From contig JAJTWZ010000024.1 in the NCBI GenBank assembly GCA_021463145.1, positions 1 through 57,097 of the forward strand: a stretch of 57,097 nt of DNA, read 5' to 3'. The notes under the pieces are model-generated. The model was not told the DNA's origin, made no database searches, and worked only from the letters and a program-made list of their open reading frames with translations. This document shows, piece by piece, positions 34,562 through 43,384 of this stretch. The translations under genes were made by a program, and so were the position numbers. Position 1 is the first letter of the stretch. Every line of letters starts with the position of its first letter. The DNA comes from Blastocatellia bacterium. Lineage in GTDB: Bacteria > Acidobacteriota > Blastocatellia > UBA7656 > JADIYM01.

Positions 34562-34584
34562 CCGCACACACATATGTGTGGCGG
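34562..34584. promoter_or_regulatory. CACACATATGTGTG palindrome
   Basis: A perfect 14-bp palindrome lies inside CCGC-ACACACATATGTGTG-GCGG, whose outer arms also pair if one base is bulged. The AT-rich centre stands out in GC-rich DNA. It lies about 100 bp upstream of the macrodomain start and may be an operator. Confidence 0.45.
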
Positions 34585-34682
34585 TCGAAGACCCGATCCG
34601 ATCGTGTCCTGTACACGGCCCTCTGCCCAGCGCGCGCGCATCGTGCCGGGGACCCGCATCTCAAGACTACTGTTGCCGTCCC

Positions 34683-35327
34683 CTACAGGTCCGAAACGCC
34701 CGAGATTTTCCTGTCCTTGATCCAGCCGGCAACGTCGAGCTCGATGTCGATCTTCTTGCTACCGACCATGAAGTGGACCTGGAGCCTGGGAGGCGTTTCG
34801 CCGAAGAGCGGCTTACCGTCCTCTTTGAGCTTCGGGAATCGGATGAAGTAGGCGTTGCGGTACCTGTCCCCTCCCAGCTTGTAGGAGGTGAGCCCGGGCT
34901 CGAGCTTTCCGCGAATGAACGTCTTCGGGTCGGCCTTGAGCTGTAGAAAGAGGGCGTCTTCGTCGATCGCGAACTCGTCCTCGAAGACCTTGCCGAACCC
35001 CCCGGGCTTCCCCTCGCCGTAAGTGACAATCACGGTGTAGTAGTCGGGGTGGTGGAAGCGGAGGTACTCGGCTTCAGTCTGTTCGGTCGTGAGCCGTTTG
35101 TCGTCCATGAGCTCCGAGGCAAGCGAGCCTGCAAGAGGAGCCGTCGACCAACTGACTAGGATCATCGCGCCGGTCTGAATGGAACCCATTGTCCCGACCG
35201 TCTTGCTGAACGTCTTCAGAGTCCCGAAGCGCTTGTTTTCGGGAACGTAGCGTGGCCACGTCGATTGTCCGAACGTCGAGGTCGCCAGTGTGACGGCAAG
35301 TGTCACAACGAGGATCGTAGTGCGCAT
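34683..35327 (-). CDS. Secreted or periplasmic hypothetical protein
   Basis: 214 residues with a signal peptide: MRTT then the hydrophobic ILVVTLAVTLATSTFG, with likely cleavage before QST. GGAGG precedes the ATG. The mature part has a short hydrophobic stretch (SIQTGAMILVSW), then YYTVIVTYGEGKPGG and VEFAIDEDALF-like acidic segments and ends in KISGVSDL. No cysteines or lipobox. No family recognised; it may be a periplasmic component of the element. Confidence 0.65.
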   Translation of the reverse strand: MRTTILVVTLAVTLATSTFGQSTWPRYVPENKRFGTLKTFSKTVGTMGSIQTGAMILVSWSTAPLAGSLASELMDDKRLTTEQTEAEYLRFHHPDYYTVIVTYGEGKPGGFGKVFEDEFAIDEDALFLQLKADPKTFIRGKLEPGLTSYKLGGDRYRNAYFIRFPKLKEDGKPLFGETPPRLQVHFMVGSKKIDIELDVAGWIKDRKISGVSDL

Positions 35328-35480
35328 TGAGACCTCCGCGCGAATTGGTGGCCCCCTCGGCCGCGAGCAAAACTACTTCCGAACAAGCGTCCTGGCAACT
35401 CGCTCGGTTTTCAAGCACGGTTGGCAATTGACCCTCGGCCAGGGTGCGCAGCTGGTCGATGACTTCGTCTTCGAACTTCC

Positions 35481-35837
35481 TCAACCACCGCCTTCGCCCG
35501 TGTCGGCGCCGACTCGCCGTTTCGTGTCGTGCCTGAGAATGAATGCATCGAGGACGCTTCGCACGACCTCCTTCTCGCTTGCGTCCAGACGCTCGACGGC
35601 TTCGAAAAGCGGGCGCATGTCGTCGCCGGGGCCGCGCTCGTCGCGGTCGAAGAAAAGCTCTTCTCCACTCACGCCAAGCACACCGGCCATTCGGCGCAGA
35701 ACGTCGAGCGTGGGCTGCGAGGTGCCTGCTTCATAGCGGCGGAGCTGGCTGACGTGGACGCCGATCGCGGAAGCCAGATCGCGCTGGTTGAGCCCCCTGG
35801 CTTTGCGCATCACGGTGAGCCGCTCAGGAAACTGCAT
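35481..35837 (-). CDS. XRE-family transcriptional regulator
   Basis: Start ATG 35837, 118 residues. The helix-turn-helix reads MRKARGLNQRDLASAIGVHV then SQLRRYEAGTSQPTLDVLRR, the classical Cro/C1 fold, followed by LAGVLGVSGEELFF. The acidic C-terminal half may dimerise. It overlaps the upstream membrane-protein gene by 14 bases. As with similar regulators in plasmids it probably controls nearby genes; its site is not identified. Confidence 0.85.
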   Translation of the reverse strand: MQFPERLTVMRKARGLNQRDLASAIGVHVSQLRRYEAGTSQPTLDVLRRMAGVLGVSGEELFFDRDERGPGDDMRPLFEAVERLDASEKEVVRSVLDAFILRHDTKRRVGADTGEGGG

Positions 35838-36153
35838 GCCACGATCCTGGCACGGCCGCGAGAATCCAGGCCGCGGCGAGACATGCAAGCGCACCCGTGG
35901 ACGAGCGCAGCACCCACCTGGGGTCGATGGATTCGGGATCCCGCTCGTATTTCAAGACCATGACGACGGTTGCAATGCAGAAGAGGCCCGCCGCGAGCTG
36001 AAGTACCGCCCGGACGACACGAATCGCCGCCCCGGAATCACCGACGAGCGGGTCGAAGGACCCGGTCGCAAACGGCACGCCCGCAAGCAGAGCGCTGACG
36101 AGCAACGACGTCGTAATGAGAGTGGTTGACGGGACGAACTTCGATCGTGACAT
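35824..36153 (-). CDS. Small membrane protein
   Basis: 109 residues with three hydrophobic stretches: about 10-30 (ITTSLLVSALLAGVPFA), 46-68 (AVLQLAAGLFCIATVVMVL) and 84-104 (TGALACLAAAWILAAV). The layout of a signal-like N-terminus and two further helices resembles VirB2/TrbC-type pilins, but the length and lack of a conserved motif make this a guess. GGAGAG precedes the ATG. Lies beside another small membrane protein. Confidence 0.6.
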   Translation of the reverse strand: MSRSKFVPSTTLITTSLLVSALLAGVPFATGSFDPLVGDSGAAIRVVRAVLQLAAGLFCIATVVMVLKYERDPESIDPRWVLRSSTGALACLAAAWILAAVPGSWHAVS

Positions 36154-36176
36154 GTGGGGCTCTCCAGATCGGGGAA

Positions 36177-36440
36177 CTACGGGGTGTAGAACGACAGGAT
36201 TATCGAGGTCAACATCAGTGCGACGACCATTGCAGCGGACATCGCAACGCGCCTGATGTCGTCGCCCTTCGTGTACTGGAACACGGTCAGCGCAATTCCG
36301 GAAAAGGTCAGTACCAGCGCGATCAATCGAAGCCTGTCGAATGTCGACTTGTAGTCGTCAGCGGCGGCCTGGTCGATGGCCGGCGCGAGAGCCGCGGCGA
36401 CATCCGAAAAGAGTGAAATGCCAGTCGCAAGGTCGTACAT
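36177..36440 (-). CDS. Small membrane protein
   Basis: 87 residues with two predicted helices, about 42-58 (IALVLTFSGIALTVFQY) and 67-85 (AMSAAMVVALMLTSIILSF). AAAGGAG precedes ATG 36440. No signal peptide cleavage is evident. Together with the next gene it forms a pair of membrane proteins next to the giant helicase gene. Could be pilin-like or toxin-like; no family recognised. Confidence 0.55.
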   Translation of the reverse strand: MYDLATGISLFSDVAAALAPAIDQAAADDYKSTFDRLRLIALVLTFSGIALTVFQYTKGDDIRRVAMSAAMVVALMLTSIILSFYTP

Positions 36441-36549
36441 GTGACTACTCCTTTGTCTCGTGCGGCGTCGGAGTTAAGCCTGAGTTTATCCGACGTGCGG
36501 TTTCAGTCCCAACGGCGGGACCGCTCGGCCGAATCTCGGGGTACTCGCG

Positions 36550-39500
36550 TCATACGGCGACCGTGAACCGCTCGACGAGCCGGCGGATGACCGTCACGGC
36601 ATCGTCCTCGTCTGAAGGCACGAAGAAGCGCTGGACCCAGTTGATGCGCTCGGTGCGGCACCCCATTCGCCGAAGCTCCGGATAATGCTCCGGCCTCGCT
36701 CCGGCAATCTCGACCGCGAGGCCTTCCGGAAGGCGCGTCCTGCGGATTCGAAGCCCTTCACCGAGCTTCGTCTCGACGCCTTCCTCGAGCGCCTCGTCGA
36801 AGATCACCTCCGGAGTCCAGGCGGCTCGCGTGACGCCGAGTGCCGCGAGCACCGTTGCGATGCGCTTCCTGCTGATCTCGACGCCGACGACGCGCCGGCC
36901 GCAGTCGGTCTCGACCCGTACGATGCGCGGCACGAACTCCGACCCCGCGCTGAGCTTTCGCCAGATCGGAAGCACGGTTCCGGCGATGATGTGGTGCGTG
37001 CGGACCCGGTAGCCCGGGTCTGCTGCCACCGCCGCGCTCCACAGGGACTCGGCCGCGACTGGATCGATCTCCCGGTAACGCGTGGCGAGGTCTACGGCCG
37101 ACAGGCGCTGGTCCATATGTCCCGATGGCCTCACGACCCTGTAGACGAGAGACACCGCACCCGTACGCTTGTCGGTCGCGTGCGTCCACGGCTGGGCGTA
37201 GAAGATGCCCATCTCGCGGTTGGATTCGTAGTAGCCGCCTGCAGCCCCGAACTTGTCGATGTCGACGACGGAGCGCTTGCGCTCGACGTCCTCCCAGGAC
37301 AACGGCTCGGTTGCCACCTTGACCGCGATCTCGTGGTGAACGGTCCGTGCTCCGGTCACCTTGCACGTCCGGACGAGCTCGGGCTCACCTTTGACCGTGA
37401 CCGATAGACCCCGAAGATCCGTGACGCCAAGATCGTATGTACCGTTCTCGCGTGCCTGGGCAACGAGATCCTCGAAGATCGCGAAGAACCGGTCAAACAT
37501 GGCGTTCTGCCGGTCGCACTCGAGCGCAAGCACGCGGTTCAAGAATCTCGGCACGTTCATCCGGTCGTCGTCTGAAACGTCGAGCAGTCCAAGCGCGGCG
37601 TTTGCCTCCGTGATGAGGCCCATGTCGCGAAGCGCCGCCGCATTGCCGCCGAGTCCTGGGATATCGACGCCGCGCTTCATCTGAGCATAGAGCGTCGCAA
37701 GCGCCGCCTCACCGTATTCGGTCTCGACGTTGTATTCGGCGATCGTTTCGGCTCCCGCGGCATCGCGCTGACCTTTCGTGATGGCTCCGAGTGACTCGAG
37801 CCGGCGCGCGATCGTCGAGGAGAACCGCCGCTCGCCGCCAAGCTCGGTCGAGACCAGGCAGTACTCAGGGGGTGCGGCCTGGTTCGCGCGGTGCGTGCGG
37901 CCGAAGGTCTGGATCTGCGCGTCGGCGCTCCAGCCGAGCTCGAGTGTCAGATGTACGCGACGCTGTGTGTTTGCCGCCTCGCACGATGCGTGGAGGCTTA
38001 TGCCGGTCGAGGCCGCTGCCGAGATGATCGCGATGCGCTTTCTTCCGGCCTGGAACGCCTCCATCTCGTGCGCGTTGATCCGGTTGGCGGCAACGCCCGC
38101 GAGGCGCTTGCGGTACTCGGCCGCACCGTCCGGGCCACGCACGATGCGCTTCGCGCGTCCGGTCATTTCGGCGACGTTTGACGGGCCGAAGTGGTTGACG
38201 ATCTGGTCGAGCGGATTTTCCGGAAGCACGAGCCGGTCGAGTTCATCGAGCAGTCCGTCGCGACGGCGAAGGGCCTCGGCCGAAAGAACAGGATCACCGC
38301 TCTCGTCAAGCACCGGCTCGCGCGTCGTCGAGCCGTCGTCGTGGGTGATCTCCTGGTGCATGACGACCGGGTACGCCTTCACGACGAGGTTCTTTATGAT
38401 CTCGTCTGCCGCGAAGTTCAGGGCGTCGAGATCCGTGCCTTCCACGAGAGCGCGCGCGACGAGCTCCTTCGTGCGCGACTCTGCCGTCGCGATCAGGGAA
38501 GCCACGACCGACTTCCCTTCCGAAAGCGACCGCTCGATCTGGGCGATCGCAGTCGGGATTTTCATGGAAGTAATGACGCTCTTGAAGAAGCGCTGGTGAT
38601 CGCCCCAGAAGCGGCGGCGCGCGGCGGCCGCCACCTGACGGCTCGCGGTCGTGATCTCGAGCGCTTCGTCGAAGTGCCGCAGAACGAGCTGCCAGGCGCG
38701 CGCCGCCGTGTCGTAGGTCTCGCGCTGCGCGTCCGTGAGCCTGTGGATCGCCTCGCGATACCGGACGCCGGCAAAGCTGATCGACGCCGAATGGTAGATG
38801 CCGAGGGCCTTCAAGTCGCGCGAGAGCATCTCCATCGCCGCGACGCCTCCGGTCGCAAGCTCCGCGAGAAACTCGCCGAAGCCCGCCGGAAACGAAGTGC
38901 CCTCGCCCCACAGCCCAAGCCGCGAGGCGTAGGCCATGTTGCGGATCTCGGTTGCGCCAGTCGCCGACGAATAGACGATGCGTGCGGCCGGGATGCGCTC
39001 CTGCATGTCGATGAGCGCGCGTCCGGTCTGGGTCGGCTCCCCGGTCCCGGCCGGGACGGCGTTCTTGCCTTTGTGGCATTCGTCGATGACGATGACGGGT
39101 TCACACCCGAGCCAGCTCGTGATCTGGTCGAGGCGCGCGCGGCCCGACTTCGACTTTGCGATCATCGTCTGGTAGGTCGAAAAGAGCACGCCGTCAAACT
39201 CAGGGACGGCCGAGTCTGCAGCAAAGTCGGAGACCGAGGCGATCTCGATGTCGGCGCCAAGCGCCGCGAGGTCGGCCGCGGCCGCGTCCCTCAAGGTCCG
39301 CGACACCGAGAGCCACAGGGCGCGACGACGGCCCTGCATGTGGTTGTCGAGGATGATGGCGGCAAGAGATCTGCCTTTTCCGACACCTGTCCCGTCACCG
39401 AGGAAGTAGCCGGCGACCGATCCGTCACCGAGCCGCTGAGAGTGGCGCGAGCCCGCGGCAATGACGCGCTCGAGCTGGACGTCCGAGATCCTGCCTTCCG

Positions 39501-40803
39501 TGATGATCTCGGATGGAAGTGCGGGAATGTACGACATCTCGGGCGGGTCGACCGCGGCCATCGACGCCGTTTCGACGAGGCGTGCCGGATGCCTGTGCGC
39601 GCCGGCAAGCGACCGTGCGACGTAGCGGACATAGGGACCCGACTCGGGCTCGTCGTCCGCGGCGACGTCGGCAACGGGCGCCTGCTGTGCCGGAACGACG
39701 GGCGGGATGGGAAGCGGTGCCTGGGTGACGAGTCGCGGCCTCGGGACGGGCGCGGGCTTCGGGGTTTCGGCGATTTCGAGAGAGGCGCGCGCCGGAAGAT
39801 CCGCGAGAACCATCGCCGCTTCCATGAGCGACGCGACGGTCCGCCACCGAAACGCGCCCTTTCGCGCCTCATCCGATGGCCGGACGCGGTCGATGACGAC
39901 CAGGTGGACCGGGTAGCTCGTTCCGTACTTGGCGTATGCGGCACGCGGAAGCGCAAGGTTTGCCGTGACCGTGAAGCGCGCGGCGACCGAGCGCCACCAG
40001 GTCCGCACGGCGGGGCCGAAGCGTCCCACGCCTTCGCCGATAACCGTGACGAGACGTCCGCCGGGAGCGAGACGGCGAAGCGCCTGTTCGATGTGACGTG
40101 CGCCGTAGATGGTGCGATTGGTCGCGGTCCGGCCGGCAGTCGAGGAGAACGGCGGGTTCATCGCGACGGCGGTCGGACGAACGCCGGCGTCAAGAAGATC
40201 GTCAATGAGTTCGGCGTCGTGCGCCACCGGCGAGTAGCCGAGCCACGCGAGGAGCTGTCTGCGCCGTTCGGAAAGCTCGTTCGTAAGCACCGTGGCGCCC
40301 GCGGCCGTCGCCCACGAGGCGAGGCTTCCGGTGCCGGCAGACGGTTCGAGAACCGTGTCGGACGGCGTAAGCCTGAGCGCGATTGCGACGAGCCAGGCGA
40401 TTTCGGGCGGCGTCGAGAACTGCTGCAGGAGCTGCTGCTCGTCGGTTCGCGCGTTCTGGGTCGGCAGCCGGCCTGAGAGCTCCGAGAGTTCCGTGAGTGC
40501 CGAAGCGTGATCCGCCGCGAGAAGATCGCGGCCGCGCTCGAGGATCAGCCGGTTGACGGCCGTCTCCATAGCGTCATAGGCGTCTCGCGACGTGTAGGCG
40601 CCCGATGCGCGAGTGCCGCCGTAGATCTCGAAGGCGAGCCGGAAGAGGACGAGGTTCGAGCCCACGGCTTCGCCGCGCCGGAGCATTTCGGCAAGCAGGG
40701 CCGCAAGGCGCAGGAGCGGCGGCTCGAGGGCCTGCACGGGTGGCGTCGCCGCCAGTTGGTCGTCTGCGAAGAGTGAATCCTGAACCGCCGACGTGTTGCG
40801 CAT
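36550..40803 (-). CDS. Giant N6-adenine methylase plus strawberry-notch helicase
   Basis: Start chosen at the second ATG (40803), six bases after AGGAG; 1417 residues. The methylase domain carries LEPSAGTGSLA (about 152-162, motif I) and NPPF (216-219, motif IV), like N6-adenine enzymes. The C-terminal part is a strawberry-notch family NTPase with Walker A FLGDGTGVGKGRS (about 467-479) and DECH box VIVIDECHKGKN (571-582), followed by SNO C-terminal regions. Such proteins occur on large plasmids and phages of proteobacteria and others, probably modifying and remodelling DNA. It is the largest gene here; its upstream gap holds a hairpin. Confidence 0.85.
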   Translation of the reverse strand: MRNTSAVQDSLFADDQLAATPPVQALEPPLLRLAALLAEMLRRGEAVGSNLVLFRLAFEIYGGTRASGAYTSRDAYDAMETAVNRLILERGRDLLAADHASALTELSELSGRLPTQNARTDEQQLLQQFSTPPEIAWLVAIALRLTPSDTVLEPSAGTGSLASWATAAGATVLTNELSERRRQLLAWLGYSPVAHDAELIDDLLDAGVRPTAVAMNPPFSSTAGRTATNRTIYGARHIEQALRRLAPGGRLVTVIGEGVGRFGPAVRTWWRSVAARFTVTANLALPRAAYAKYGTSYPVHLVVIDRVRPSDEARKGAFRWRTVASLMEAAMVLADLPARASLEIAETPKPAPVPRPRLVTQAPLPIPPVVPAQQAPVADVAADDEPESGPYVRYVARSLAGAHRHPARLVETASMAAVDPPEMSYIPALPSEIITEGRISDVQLERVIAAGSRHSQRLGDGSVAGYFLGDGTGVGKGRSLAAIILDNHMQGRRRALWLSVSRTLRDAAAADLAALGADIEIASVSDFAADSAVPEFDGVLFSTYQTMIAKSKSGRARLDQITSWLGCEPVIVIDECHKGKNAVPAGTGEPTQTGRALIDMQERIPAARIVYSSATGATEIRNMAYASRLGLWGEGTSFPAGFGEFLAELATGGVAAMEMLSRDLKALGIYHSASISFAGVRYREAIHRLTDAQRETYDTAARAWQLVLRHFDEALEITTASRQVAAAARRRFWGDHQRFFKSVITSMKIPTAIAQIERSLSEGKSVVASLIATAESRTKELVARALVEGTDLDALNFAADEIIKNLVVKAYPVVMHQEITHDDGSTTREPVLDESGDPVLSAEALRRRDGLLDELDRLVLPENPLDQIVNHFGPSNVAEMTGRAKRIVRGPDGAAEYRKRLAGVAANRINAHEMEAFQAGRKRIAIISAAASTGISLHASCEAANTQRRVHLTLELGWSADAQIQTFGRTHRANQAAPPEYCLVSTELGGERRFSSTIARRLESLGAITKGQRDAAGAETIAEYNVETEYGEAALATLYAQMKRGVDIPGLGGNAAALRDMGLITEANAALGLLDVSDDDRMNVPRFLNRVLALECDRQNAMFDRFFAIFEDLVAQARENGTYDLGVTDLRGLSVTVKGEPELVRTCKVTGARTVHHEIAVKVATEPLSWEDVERKRSVVDIDKFGAAGGYYESNREMGIFYAQPWTHATDKRTGAVSLVYRVVRPSGHMDQRLSAVDLATRYREIDPVAAESLWSAAVAADPGYRVRTHHIIAGTVLPIWRKLSAGSEFVPRIVRVETDCGRRVVGVEISRKRIATVLAALGVTRAAWTPEVIFDEALEEGVETKLGEGLRIRRTRLPEGLAVEIAGARPEHYPELRRMGCRTERINWVQRFFVPSDEDDAVTVIRRLVERFTVAV

Positions 40804-40841
40804 TGTCATCTCCTGGTCGGTGGGATTGGCGGCGGGAACCG

Positions 40842-40913
40842 GAATAGGCCGGCTCGCCGTGCCCGCACTCGCGTCGAGCCGCAGTGCGGGCGCGGCGCCG
40901 GTCCGGCCCCGGG
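40842..40913. repeat. GC-rich nested inverted repeats upstream of the helicase gene
   Basis: GCCCGCACT (near 40861) pairs with AGTGCGGGC (near 40883-40891), and outer CCGGAATAGGCCGGC-like sequences pair partly with GCCGGTCCGG. It lies in the 146-bp gap before the giant gene on the minus strand and is likely a terminator or leader structure. Confidence 0.4.
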
Positions 40914-40949
40914 GTGAAGGAGAAAGTCCCCGTGGGATGGCTGGAAGCG

Positions 40950-41273
40950 TCAGATCTCGACAGCCCGGTCAAACTCCCCGAGTTCGACGACGCGGCCAGT
41001 TCGCGTCACGGCAACGCGCGTGGCGCCCGTGGGGATCTCGGCCACGCGATCCGGACACAGTTCGCGAAAGGACTCGGCGCTCTCCGTGCGGCCGAAGTAC
41101 ATCCACGGCGAGACGGGCACGGTGGCCCGGTCGACGAAGCGGAACCCTGCGGCGTGGCCGATTCTGGCCGCGACTCGTTTCGCTGTCGCGCAGCGACGGT
41201 CCTCGAGCTCGACATAGACGCTCGCAAAAGGTCCGTCGCCCGTGTCGAGTGCGATTTCGATTGTGTGGGTCAT
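40950..41273 (-). CDS. Small hypothetical protein
   Basis: Start ATG 41273, 107 residues: MTHTIEIALDTGDGPFASVY, a WMYFGRTESAESF turn, and a C-terminal GRVVELGEFDRAVEI. The long frame that continues upstream belongs to the neighbouring gene's region and is not used. It starts eleven bases after the stop of the second CxxC-family gene and is likely co-transcribed with it. No family recognised. Confidence 0.6.
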   Translation of the reverse strand: MTHTIEIALDTGDGPFASVYVELEDRRCATAKRVAARIGHAAGFRFVDRATVPVSPWMYFGRTESAESFRELCPDRVAEIPTGATRVAVTRTGRVVELGEFDRAVEI

Positions 41274-41284
41274 GTCGATGGCAC

Positions 41285-41884
41285 CTAAAGGCTCCGCCAG
41301 ATGGCGGCCACTCGGTCGAGCGGGACGGTGACATCGGCGACGTGCGCTGCAAGCGACTCGTGCGCCTCGCGAACCGCGCTCAGAGTCGCGATCGCGTTCG
41401 CATATTGCTTCTCGAACACCTCGGGCAGCGACGGTGACTCCGGTGCCCACATCGACTCGACGAAACGATCGTGCAGCTGCCGGACGTCCTCGATCGTGCG
41501 CTCGAGCAGTTCGGCCGACGCGATTGGTTCGAGCGCGAGGACGAGATCCTCGGAGGCGACGTCCAGTCGGTCGAGTGCCCGCAGCAGCTCGGCGGCCGGA
41601 ACCGGCGTCGCGGCGTGGACGCCAGCGTAGTCCGGGTGATCGCAAGCGAACACGAAGAGACCGCCCTGGTCGAGAGACGCCCGACACAGCTCGCAGTCAT
41701 CGACGAAAAAGAACTCGAGCGGATCAAATTCGCTCGTTCGCTGCACGACGGTCTCGGGCGACGGCGAGTCGAGGTGAACGAGGGTGAAGAGCCCGATTCG
41801 TGAAATCGTCGCGTCGTCGCCGTAGACGGCGAGCAGGCTTTCGTCGGACTCAGGCATTGCGCAGCGGTTGATCTCGAAGGGCAT
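41285..41884 (-). CDS. CxxC paralogue family, copy 2
   Basis: Start ATG 41884 with GGAGGAGA upstream; 199 residues. The same plan as copy 1: SRIGLFTLVHLDSPSPE, FFVDDCELCR, LLRALDRLDVASEDLVLALE, VFEKQYANAIATLSAVREAH. Residue identity with copy 1 is high in the C-terminal half (about 60-70 % by eye). A tandem arrangement with copy 3 suggests duplication. Function unknown; the CxxC may bind zinc. Confidence 0.75.
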   Translation of the reverse strand: MPFEINRCAMPESDESLLAVYGDDATISRIGLFTLVHLDSPSPETVVQRTSEFDPLEFFFVDDCELCRASLDQGGLFVFACDHPDYAGVHAATPVPAAELLRALDRLDVASEDLVLALEPIASAELLERTIEDVRQLHDRFVESMWAPESPSLPEVFEKQYANAIATLSAVREAHESLAAHVADVTVPLDRVAAIWRSL

Positions 41885-41943
41885 CGTGTGTCTCCTCCAG
41901 TTGGACTTGTGCGGGCCGGACAGTTCCCGGTGCCGTCGGGCGT

Positions 41944-41973
41944 GCCGGCCGCTCGCGTGCGAGCGTGGCCGGC
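41944..41973. terminator. Bipartite GC-rich hairpin
   Basis: GCCGGCC-GCTCGC-GT-GCGAGC-GT-GGCCGGC folds to an inner 6-bp stem and an outer 7-bp stem. It lies between copy 2 and the upstream gene, so it probably attenuates transcription. Confidence 0.5.
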
Positions 41974-42020
41974 GCGTCGGCGACGCCGGGATCCACTCGG
42001 CGGCGCGGCTTCGCCGCGGA

Positions 42021-42551
42021 TCAACCCTCGGGCCGCAACCGCCTTCGTCCCGGCTTTCCGCGCGGCGCCGTCGGTCGCGCTCCGCGCTCGCCTCGTGCGT
42101 TGCCTCGATGCGGTTCGAGGCCGGCTTCGTATATCCGGCGTGCAAGCCTTGCTACCCGCTCCCGCTCGAGCGGCGAAAGCTCGTGAAGCCGGACGCTAAC
42201 GTGCTCCGGAGGCGAGGGGCACTCGGCGAGCGACCGGACGCAGTCGGCGACTATCTCTGCCCGTCGTGTGGCCGGAAGTCCGGTTTCGGACTCTCCGCTG
42301 AAGGGCGTCGTCGCCCTCGGGCCCGCGCACAGTCGCGCGACCTCGACGAGAATCGCTCGCGTGGGCGACGGGCACTCTGGACGAACGGCGACGAAGCGGC
42401 CGTGGCCGAACGCCTCGGCGCCGTCGGGCCACGCCGTGGGTGCGATCCGGACGAGTCCGAGTCGTCGAAGCGCGGTCGAAAGACTCCAGGCCGGGGAGGG
42501 CCGAGGCTCGCGGACCGTGGGTGTGGGAAACGAAACGACGTTTGTGGACAC
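42021..42551 (-). CDS. Hypothetical protein
   Basis: GTG start at 42551 with GGAGG five bases upstream; 176 residues. It begins MSTNVVSFPTPTVREPR and has an arginine-rich C-terminus, with VSVRLHELSPLERERVARLARRIY split in this description. It sits between the second and third CxxC-family genes and overlaps neither. No family recognised; the amino-acid composition is biased but the codon pattern is steady. Confidence 0.55.
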   Translation of the reverse strand: MSTNVVSFPTPTVREPRPSPAWSLSTALRRLGLVRIAPTAWPDGAEAFGHGRFVAVRPECPSPTRAILVEVARLCAGPRATTPFSGESETGLPATRRAEIVADCVRSLAECPSPPEHVSVRLHELSPLERERVARLARRIYEAGLEPHRGNARGERGARPTAPRGKPGRRRLRPEG

Positions 42552-42560
42552 GAGTACCTC

Positions 42561-43174
42561 CTACTGCCGAAACGAGGCGGCTACGGCCGAAAGCGCCTCG
42601 TCGACGCGCCTGCGGGCATCGTCGAGTTCCGGGTGCGCGAGGCCGATCCCGGATAGCGTCGAGATCGCGGAGGCGACGGCGCCTTCGAGCGCTTCGCGGC
42701 GACCGTGGGCATCTTCTGACCACGCGAGATCGAGGAGCCGGTCGTGCAGCATTCCGACGTGTTCGACTGCCTGGCGAAGAAGGTGTGCGGTCGCGACGGG
42801 CTCGAGCGAGCAGATGAGCGCGTCGGCTGCCGAGTCGAGCCGGTCGAGCGCCATGATGAGCTCGCGGGCGGACTGTGCGGGCTCGGGGTCCGGTCCGACC
42901 CGTCGGATTCGTCGCCGTCGTCTTCGAATTCGCGGCCCGCGCCCATGACAATGTGTCCGCCTTGTTCGCGCTGGTACCGGCAGAGCGCGCAGTCGTCGGT
43001 CCAATACATTCGAGGATCGAATTCGGCCGTCCGCCGCTCGATCGTCTCGGGTGAAGGAGAGTCGATGTGGACGAGCGTGACGTTCTCGACTCGCGAGAAG
43101 ACCGCGTGCTGGCCGTAAATCTCGCGAAGCCTCTCGTCAGAGTGCGTGGCGCCGTCGCGCAGTATCGGTTCCAT
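42561..43174 (-). pseudogene. CxxC paralogue family, copy 3 (frameshifted)
   Basis: ATG 43174 opens MEPILRDGATHSDERLREIYG and continues through VENVTLVHIDSPSPE, YWTDDCALCR and GGHIVMGAGREFEDDGDESD, then the frame changes at about 42888-42902. The downstream part is in another frame: LIMALDRLDSAADALICSLE and VEHVGMLHDRLLDLAW. Both halves match copies 1 and 2, so one indel has broken the gene, or a sequencing error lies there. Its product could still be a 96-residue fragment. Confidence 0.65.
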
Positions 43175-43384
43175 GGATGTTCTCCTTCGCGGCGACGCGG
43201 GCCGCGCGTAAGCGTCCGGGGTGGCGTGCCCCGGGATTGCGCCGGGTGGCGGCGCCGGGCGATAGTCGGCCGATCGTCCCGCCGGCACGCGCCGGACACC
43301 CGAGGGTTCGAGATCGGCCCGGGACACGGTTGTCGGGCGACCGTCGATCCGATAGCTACCACGCCGGATCGACCGGCGGGACAA

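Noticed and set aside
38191-40476. 761-residue open frame on the plus strand
   Set aside because: Antisense shadow of the methylase/strawberry-notch gene, arginine-rich and without motifs.
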